DNA from: an uncultured Rivibacter sp.
GTDB taxonomy: Bacteria > Pseudomonadota > Gammaproteobacteria > Burkholderiales > Burkholderiaceae
Assembly: GCA_946480925.1 (NCBI GenBank)
Contig: CAMLLU010000068.1
Span: forward strand, 1-28,400
DNA length: 28,400 nucleotides
Direction of reading: 5' to 3'
Notes under the pieces: generated by a model
The model's input: the letters and a program-made list of their open reading frames with translations, nothing else
Told to the model about the DNA's origin: nothing
Database searches by the model: none
Translations under genes and position numbers: made by a program
Shown: piece after piece, positions 23,983 through 28,400 of the stretch
How the letters are laid out: each line of letters starts with the position of its first letter
How positions within the stretch are numbered: the first letter of the stretch is position 1

Positions 23983-25197
23983 TCAGGAAGCCAGCGCCGC
24001 GCCAGCGGGCACGCCGCGTTTCACGCAGCGCTCGACGATGCCGTCGAGCCGCTTCATCGCGTTCGGCCAGGCGTGGTGCGAGATCACGCGCGCGCGGCCG
24101 GCCTGGGCCAGGCGTGTGCGCTCGGCGGGGTCGTCGAGCACGCGGGAAATGGCGGCGCACAGCTCGTCGGGCGTGTCGGCCACCAGCAGGTGCTCGCCCG
24201 GCACGGCATCGACGCCCGCGGCCGCGATGCTGCTGGAGACCACCGGCACTTCCATCGCCATGGATTCGAGGATCTTGTTCTGCGTGCCGCGCGCGATGCG
24301 CAGCGGCGTGATGGTGAGTGCCGAGCGCCGCACGTAGGGTCGCACGTCTGGCACCGAGCCGGTGACGGTGACGCCTTCGATCTGGCCGAGCGCCAGCACG
24401 CGTGGCGTGGGCGCGGCGCCCACGATCTGCAGCTGCAGCCCGCGCCGCTGCCGGCGCAGCTTCGGCCACACCTGCGCACAGAACTCCACCATGCACTGCT
24501 CGTTGGGGAAGTAGTCCATGCGCCCGACGAAGGTGATCACCCGGGTGTCGTGCGCTTCGGGCCCGGGCGCGAAGAACTCGGTGTCCACGCCGTTGGGGAA
24601 CCAGTCCACGCGCTCGGCCACGCCCACCTCGGCCAGGGCTTGCACTTCACCGCGCGTGGCCACGGTCACGGCGTCGAACCGGCCGGCGATGCGCCGCTCG
24701 GCGGCGGCCATGCGCAGAGCCTCCCAGCGATAGCCCACCGACAACGGCCAAGGCTTGAAGGCCACGTAGTCGAGCCATTTGCGCGAATCGACGTCGCAGT
24801 AGTCCATGAGCCTGGGCAGCTCGTGCACGTGCTCGACGTAGCGGCCCACCGCCGAGCAGTGGGCAAAGATGAAGTCGTAGCTGCGATCGGCGAGCCTGCG
24901 GTCCACTTCGCGCTGCAGTGCGACGCTGTGGAAGAACGCTTCCGAAGCGCTCACCATCGTGGGCAGCGCGAGGCCGATCTTGGCGGCCTGCACCACGTTG
25001 TGCACGCGCACCGCCTGGTGCGCGTGGCAGAAGGGCGCGATGCCTTGGGCTTCCTCGGCTTCCGCCTCGCTGCGGGCCAGCGACAGCACCGTCACCTCGT
25101 GCTCCCGCGACAGGTGCTTGATGGCGTTGAACGCGCGCACCTTGCTGCCGAAGGTGGGCGGATACGGGAAGCGGTGCGCGAGGAAGAGGATTCTCAC
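23983..25197 (-). CDS. PEP-CTERM/EpsH1-associated sugar transferase (stp1 type)
   Basis: 404 residues, GT-B fold. It matches the XrtA/EpsH1-associated glycosyltransferase family TIGR03087 (recalled): ILFLAHRFPYPPTFGSKVRAF at the N-terminus, LMDYCDVDSRKW, FVGRMDYFPNEQ, and RGTQNKILESMAMEVPVV with conserved Glu311. This family occurs almost only in exosortase A EPS loci and is one of the strongest markers here. The GTG start at 25197 lies 11 nt after the amidotransferase stop; no ATG is available at the N-terminus, and the ribosome-binding site is weak, so translation may depend on coupling. The donor sugar is unknown. Confidence 0.92.
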   Translation of the reverse strand: MRILFLAHRFPYPPTFGSKVRAFNAIKHLSREHEVTVLSLARSEAEAEEAQGIAPFCHAHQAVRVHNVVQAAKIGLALPTMVSASEAFFHSVALQREVDRRLADRSYDFIFAHCSAVGRYVEHVHELPRLMDYCDVDSRKWLDYVAFKPWPLSVGYRWEALRMAAAERRIAGRFDAVTVATRGEVQALAEVGVAERVDWFPNGVDTEFFAPGPEAHDTRVITFVGRMDYFPNEQCMVEFCAQVWPKLRRQRRGLQLQIVGAAPTPRVLALGQIEGVTVTGSVPDVRPYVRRSALTITPLRIARGTQNKILESMAMEVPVVSSSIAAAGVDAVPGEHLLVADTPDELCAAISRVLDDPAERTRLAQAGRARVISHHAWPNAMKRLDGIVERCVKRGVPAGAALAS

Positions 25198-25208
25198 GGT
25201 GACGTGGA

Positions 25209-27155
25209 CTACGCGGCCTGCGCGAGCTCGGGCCGCACGTGCTGAGGGGGCGCCACCGACACGCCGGCACCGGCGTTGCGCAGGAAGGCCTCGAACATCA
25301 GCAGCGACCACAACGGCCCGCTGTAGTCACGCCGGCCTGTGCCGTGGGCTTCGATCAGGTGTTCGAGGTAGCGCCGTTCGAAGAAGCCGGTGCGGCCCAG
25401 TTCACCGTCGAGCACGGCGTGTCGCACGCGCTCGCGCAGCGGCCCGCGGAACCAGCGCACGAGCGGCACCGCGAAGCCCATCTTGGGCCGGTACATGATG
25501 CCGTGCGGCAGGTGCGGCTCCATCGCCTTCTTGAGCAGCCACTTGCCCTCGCCGCCCTTGACCTTGAGGTTGGAGCCCAGGCTGGCCACCCACTCGACCA
25601 GCTTGTGGTCCATCAACGGCTCGCGCACTTCGAGCGCGTGCGCCATGCTTGCGCGGTCGACCTTCGTGTTGATGTCGCCCACGAGGTAGGTCTGCATGTC
25701 GAGGTACTGGATCAGCGACAGCGGGTCGTCGGTCTGCACCCGGCGCGCATGCTCGTGGAACACCTCGGCCGCACGGTAGCCGCCGAGCTGCCGCTTGAAC
25801 TCGCTCGAATAGAGCTGCTGCCGCATGTCGTCGCGGAAGATCGACACGCTGTGGAAGTAGGCCTCGACCGAGTCACGAGCCAGCGACTGGAAGGTGGACT
25901 TGGCGCGCAGGAAGCGCGGCGCACGGTCGGCCTTGGGATACAGGCGCCCCAGCGTGCCGAACAAGGGCTGGCGCACCGCGAGCGGCAGTGCCGAGCGCAG
26001 GCGTTCTTCGCCCAGGTGCAGCAGATAGCGCCGATACCCGCCGAAGCTTTCGTCGCCGCCGTCGCCCGACAGCGCCACCGTGACGTGCTGGCGCGCCAGC
26101 TGGCACACGCGATAGGTCGGGATGGCCGAACTGTCGGCGTAGGGCTCGTCGTACAGCGCGGCCAGCGTGTCGATGAGGTCGAAGTCGTCGGTCGCCACGC
26201 GGTCGACGAAGTGGCGCGTCTGGTAGCGGTCGGCCACCTGCTGGGCGAACTGCGTCTCGTCGAAGCGCGGGTCGTCGAACGAGATGGAGCAGGTGTTCAC
26301 CGGCCCCACCGACTGGCCCGCCATCATGGCCACCACCGCGCTCGAGTCCACGCCACCGGAAAGGAAGGCGCCCAGCGGCACCTCGGCGATCATGCGCAGC
26401 CGCACGCTTTCCTTCAGGCGCTCGACGAGCTCGGCCTGTGCCTCGTCGGCCGAGATGGGCGCGCCGGGGGCGAAGCTCACGTCCCAGTAGCGGCGCGGCT
26501 CTGGCATGGCCTGGCCACGCCGCAGCGTGAGCGTGTGGGCCGGCGCGAGCTTGAGCGCCGACTTGAAGATGGTGCGCGGCTCGGGCACGTAGCTCAGCGC
26601 GAAGAAGTCTTCTACCGCCCTCGGGTCGAGGTCGCGCTGGAGCCCGCCGTGCGCCAGGAGCGACTTGAGTTCGGAGCCGAACACGAACATGCCGTCGGGC
26701 AGCATGGCGTAGAAGAGCGGCTTCACACCCAGGCGGTCGCGCGCGAGGAAGAGCGTCTGCCGGTTCTCGTCCCAGATCGCGAAGGCGAACATGCCGCGCA
26801 GGCGCAGCACGCAGGCTTCGCCCCAGGCTTCCCACGCATGCACGATCACCTCGGTGTCGCTGCGCGTGCGGAACACGTAGCCCAGTGCCTGCAGCTCGGG
26901 AATGAGTTCCCGGTAGTTGTAGATCTCGCCGTTGAAGACGATGACCACCGAGCGGTCTTCGTTGAAGAGCGGTTGCTGGCCGGTGGCCAGGTCGATGATC
27001 GACAGGCGCTTGTGGCCGAAGCCCACGCCGGGGGCGACGTGCGTGCCGGTTTCGTCGGGCCCGCGGTGATGCTGCGACTCGTTCATGCGCACGAGCTGCG
27101 CACGCTCGACGGAGCGTGTACCGCGTGAATCCCAGATGCCGACGATGCCGCACAT
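25209..27155 (-). CDS. XrtA/PEP-CTERM system amidotransferase (asparagine synthetase family)
   Basis: 648 residues. It is a canonical glutamine-dependent class B asparagine synthetase: MCGIVGIWD with the N-terminal Cys2 nucleophile, HKRLSIIDL, FNGEIYNYREL, then the ATP-pyrophosphatase loop SGGVDSS at 266-272 and GDGGDESFGG. Sequence and context match the exosortase A-associated amidotransferase 1 family (TIGR03108, recalled). It is thought to amidate a sugar carboxylate or link an amino compound to the EPS; the exact substrate is not established. ATG 27155 exposes Cys2 directly, which fixes the start. It lies 16 nt after the stp2-type gene. Of the three homologues in the window, only this one has a fully intact glutaminase site. 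Confidence 0.95.
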   Translation of the reverse strand: MCGIVGIWDSRGTRSVERAQLVRMNESQHHRGPDETGTHVAPGVGFGHKRLSIIDLATGQQPLFNEDRSVVIVFNGEIYNYRELIPELQALGYVFRTRSDTEVIVHAWEAWGEACVLRLRGMFAFAIWDENRQTLFLARDRLGVKPLFYAMLPDGMFVFGSELKSLLAHGGLQRDLDPRAVEDFFALSYVPEPRTIFKSALKLAPAHTLTLRRGQAMPEPRRYWDVSFAPGAPISADEAQAELVERLKESVRLRMIAEVPLGAFLSGGVDSSAVVAMMAGQSVGPVNTCSISFDDPRFDETQFAQQVADRYQTRHFVDRVATDDFDLIDTLAALYDEPYADSSAIPTYRVCQLARQHVTVALSGDGGDESFGGYRRYLLHLGEERLRSALPLAVRQPLFGTLGRLYPKADRAPRFLRAKSTFQSLARDSVEAYFHSVSIFRDDMRQQLYSSEFKRQLGGYRAAEVFHEHARRVQTDDPLSLIQYLDMQTYLVGDINTKVDRASMAHALEVREPLMDHKLVEWVASLGSNLKVKGGEGKWLLKKAMEPHLPHGIMYRPKMGFAVPLVRWFRGPLRERVRHAVLDGELGRTGFFERRYLEHLIEAHGTGRRDYSGPLWSLLMFEAFLRNAGAGVSVAPPQHVRPELAQAA

Positions 27156-27171
27156 GTTTGTTGACCAGTCC

Positions 27172-28350
27172 CTAGCTGTAGCGGTGCTTGAGCGCCCCGC
27201 GGGCTGCGGCCTGGGCCAGCAGCCGTTCGTAAACGTCACCGTAGGCCGCGACCATGCCGTCCAGGCTGAAGCGCGCCTCGACCTCCGCCCTCGCGCGGCG
27301 CCCGCGTTCGCGGGCCGCTTGCGGGTGCTCGAAATCGTCGAGCAGCGCGCGAGCCATCGTATCCACGTCTTGCGCCGGCACAAGCCGCCCAGTCGCGGGG
27401 TCTGACAGCAACTCGACGTTCCCCCCCACCTGGGTGGCGACGATGGGCAGCGCCGTCGCCATCGCTTCGAGGATGGTGTTGGAAATGCCCTCGGCGAGCG
27501 ACGGCAGCACGAAGGCATCGAGCCCGCGCAGGATCTGCGGCACGTCGTTGCGGGCACCGGCCAGCCAGGCGAGATCGACCATGCCGGCTTCGGACAGCAC
27601 CTGCTCGACCTGCGCACGCAGCGGGCCATCACCGGCGATCAGGAGGCGCATGCGCTGGCGAGCGGCCGGCGACAGCGACGCAGCACGGACGAACGCCTTG
27701 GCCAGGAGCACCTGGTCTTTTATGGCGGACAGCCGGCCCACCGTGCCGACGAGCCAATGGTCACCCGCCGTGAACGGCGAGCCCTCGATCGGGCCGCGGC
27801 TTTCGGCCGGGTGGAAGCGCTGCGTGTCGACGCCGTTGTAGAGCTGCGCAATGCGCCCGCCCGGTACGCCGATGTGGTCGGCCAGATAGCGCTCGATGTG
27901 TTTCGACAGCGCAATGAACTGGTGCACGAAGGGCCGATAGGCACGCCGCACCAGGCGGAACTTTTTGCTGCTGCCGTCGGGGTCGGCGCTGTCCCAGCCG
28001 TGCTCGCCGTGGATGCGCACCGGCACGCCGGCCCAGGCGGCCGGCAGCGCCATTTCGAGTGCGGCGATGTTGCGGGTGTGCACGATGGCAGGCTGCAGCT
28101 CGCGCAGCAGGCGCCGCATGCGCGGAGCCATCCACAGGCCCTGCCCCGGCGGCTTGTTCAATGCGAACAACTGCACGTCGTCGCGCTGGATGCGCTTGGC
28201 GAAGTCGGTCACTTCGGTGAGCGCGATCACCGCATGCCGGAAGCGGTCTGCCGGCAGCCGGTTGATCAGGTTGACGACACCGTTCTCGAGCCCGCCGATG
28301 TCGAAGCGCAGCAGCACGTGCGCCACCAACGGCCTGGGGTCATGGGACAC
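27172..28350 (-). CDS. PEP-CTERM/XrtA system glycosyltransferase (stp2 type)
   Basis: 392 residues, GT-B fold, matching TIGR03088 (recalled): PLVAHVLLRFDIGGLENGVVNLINRLP at the N-terminus, HGEHGWDSAD, LYNGVDTQRF, and a donor motif AEGISNTILEAMATALPIV with EX7E pair Glu287 and Glu295. It is a second specific marker of exosortase A EPS loci and works with the stp1-type enzyme. The start is a GTG at 28350 that falls in the edge of repeat copy B, since GGGGTGTC is shared with copy A. No other start fits the conserved N-terminus better, but the overlap makes it worth checking. It is the first gene in view of the minus-strand operon; its promoter is at or beyond the window edge. Confidence 0.92.
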   Translation of the reverse strand: MSHDPRPLVAHVLLRFDIGGLENGVVNLINRLPADRFRHAVIALTEVTDFAKRIQRDDVQLFALNKPPGQGLWMAPRMRRLLRELQPAIVHTRNIAALEMALPAAWAGVPVRIHGEHGWDSADPDGSSKKFRLVRRAYRPFVHQFIALSKHIERYLADHIGVPGGRIAQLYNGVDTQRFHPAESRGPIEGSPFTAGDHWLVGTVGRLSAIKDQVLLAKAFVRAASLSPAARQRMRLLIAGDGPLRAQVEQVLSEAGMVDLAWLAGARNDVPQILRGLDAFVLPSLAEGISNTILEAMATALPIVATQVGGNVELLSDPATGRLVPAQDVDTMARALLDDFEHPQAARERGRRARAEVEARFSLDGMVAAYGDVYERLLAQAAARGALKHRYS

Positions 28351-28400
28351 CCCGCTCGCCGGGTACGGCGATCGACCCTCCGAGAGGGTCGGGCCTTGCT
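28344..28400. repeat. Dispersed double-hairpin intergenic repeat, copy B (to window edge)
   Basis: Reverse-strand match of copy A, sharing AGCAAGGCCCG, the GTACCCG centre and CGGGGTGTC. Hairpins are TCGCCG-GGTA-CGGCGA (28356-28371) and CGACCCTC-CGA-GAGGGTCG (28373-28391). Stem sequences differ from copy A while pairing is kept. It overlaps the GTG start of the stp2-type gene and runs into the window end, so it may be incomplete. Confidence 0.8.

Noticed and set aside
1..28400. CRISPR arrays, tRNA or rRNA genes, insertion sequences, prophage genes
   Set aside because: None seen: no regular repeat-spacer pattern, no cloverleaf-like segments in the gaps, and no transposase or integrase reading frames.

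Overview
The window is a GC-rich chromosomal stretch from a Gram-negative bacterium, most likely a betaproteobacterium of the order Burkholderiales (Rubrivivax/Leptothrix/Aquincola-like). The assignment rests on base composition, gene families and the type of intergenic repeat; no rRNA or housekeeping marker is present. It is almost entirely one exopolysaccharide (EPS) locus of the exosortase A (XrtA, EpsH)/PEP-CTERM type. The diagnostic genes are the two XrtA-associated glycosyltransferases, the XrtA amidotransferase, the O-ligase-like membrane protein, and the pair of XrtA-associated alpha/beta hydrolases next to an acyl carrier protein. The exosortase, the initiating sugar-phosphate transferase, the Wza/Wzc export proteins and the PrsK/PrsR regulators are not in the window.

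Layout. (1) 84-4733, plus strand: an asparagine-synthetase-like enzyme, a membrane O-acyltransferase and a Wzx-type flippase, closely spaced. (2) 12435-4786, minus strand: a CDP-sugar operon in the order SAF-domain dehydrogenase, glucose-1-phosphate cytidylyltransferase, PIG-L deacetylase, HemL-like class III aminotransferase, CDP-glucose 4,6-dehydratase, RmlC-type epimerase, and last a DUF4038/GH140-like secreted lipoprotein. (3) 12616-14750, plus: a GT2 glycosyltransferase overlapping a polysaccharide pyruvyl transferase. (4) 15035-16291, plus: a GT-B glycosyltransferase behind a 284-bp leader. (5) 16371-20233, plus: acyl carrier protein, hydrolase 2, hydrolase 1 and a second asparagine synthetase homologue. 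(6) 28350-20391, minus: XrtA glycosyltransferase (stp2), XrtA amidotransferase, XrtA glycosyltransferase (stp1), a further GT4, the O-ligase/Wzy-like protein and a polysaccharide deacetylase, with gaps of 2-25 nt.

Inferred working model: the CDP module makes an unusual deoxy or amino sugar. Five glycosyltransferases assemble a repeat unit that is decorated with pyruvate ketal, acyl groups, and possibly amide-linked or ACP-borne substituents (three amidotransferase homologues, ACP, two hydrolases), and is partly N-deacetylated. Wzx flips it and the Wzy/O-ligase protein polymerises or transfers it. The lipoprotein hydrolase would trim or release the polymer. The most unusual elements are the non-standard CDP-sugar gene set, the graded loss of glutaminase residues among the three asparagine synthetase homologues, and a dispersed double-hairpin repeat whose two copies differ by stem-preserving changes. 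All family assignments come from reading the sequence; no database search was run.
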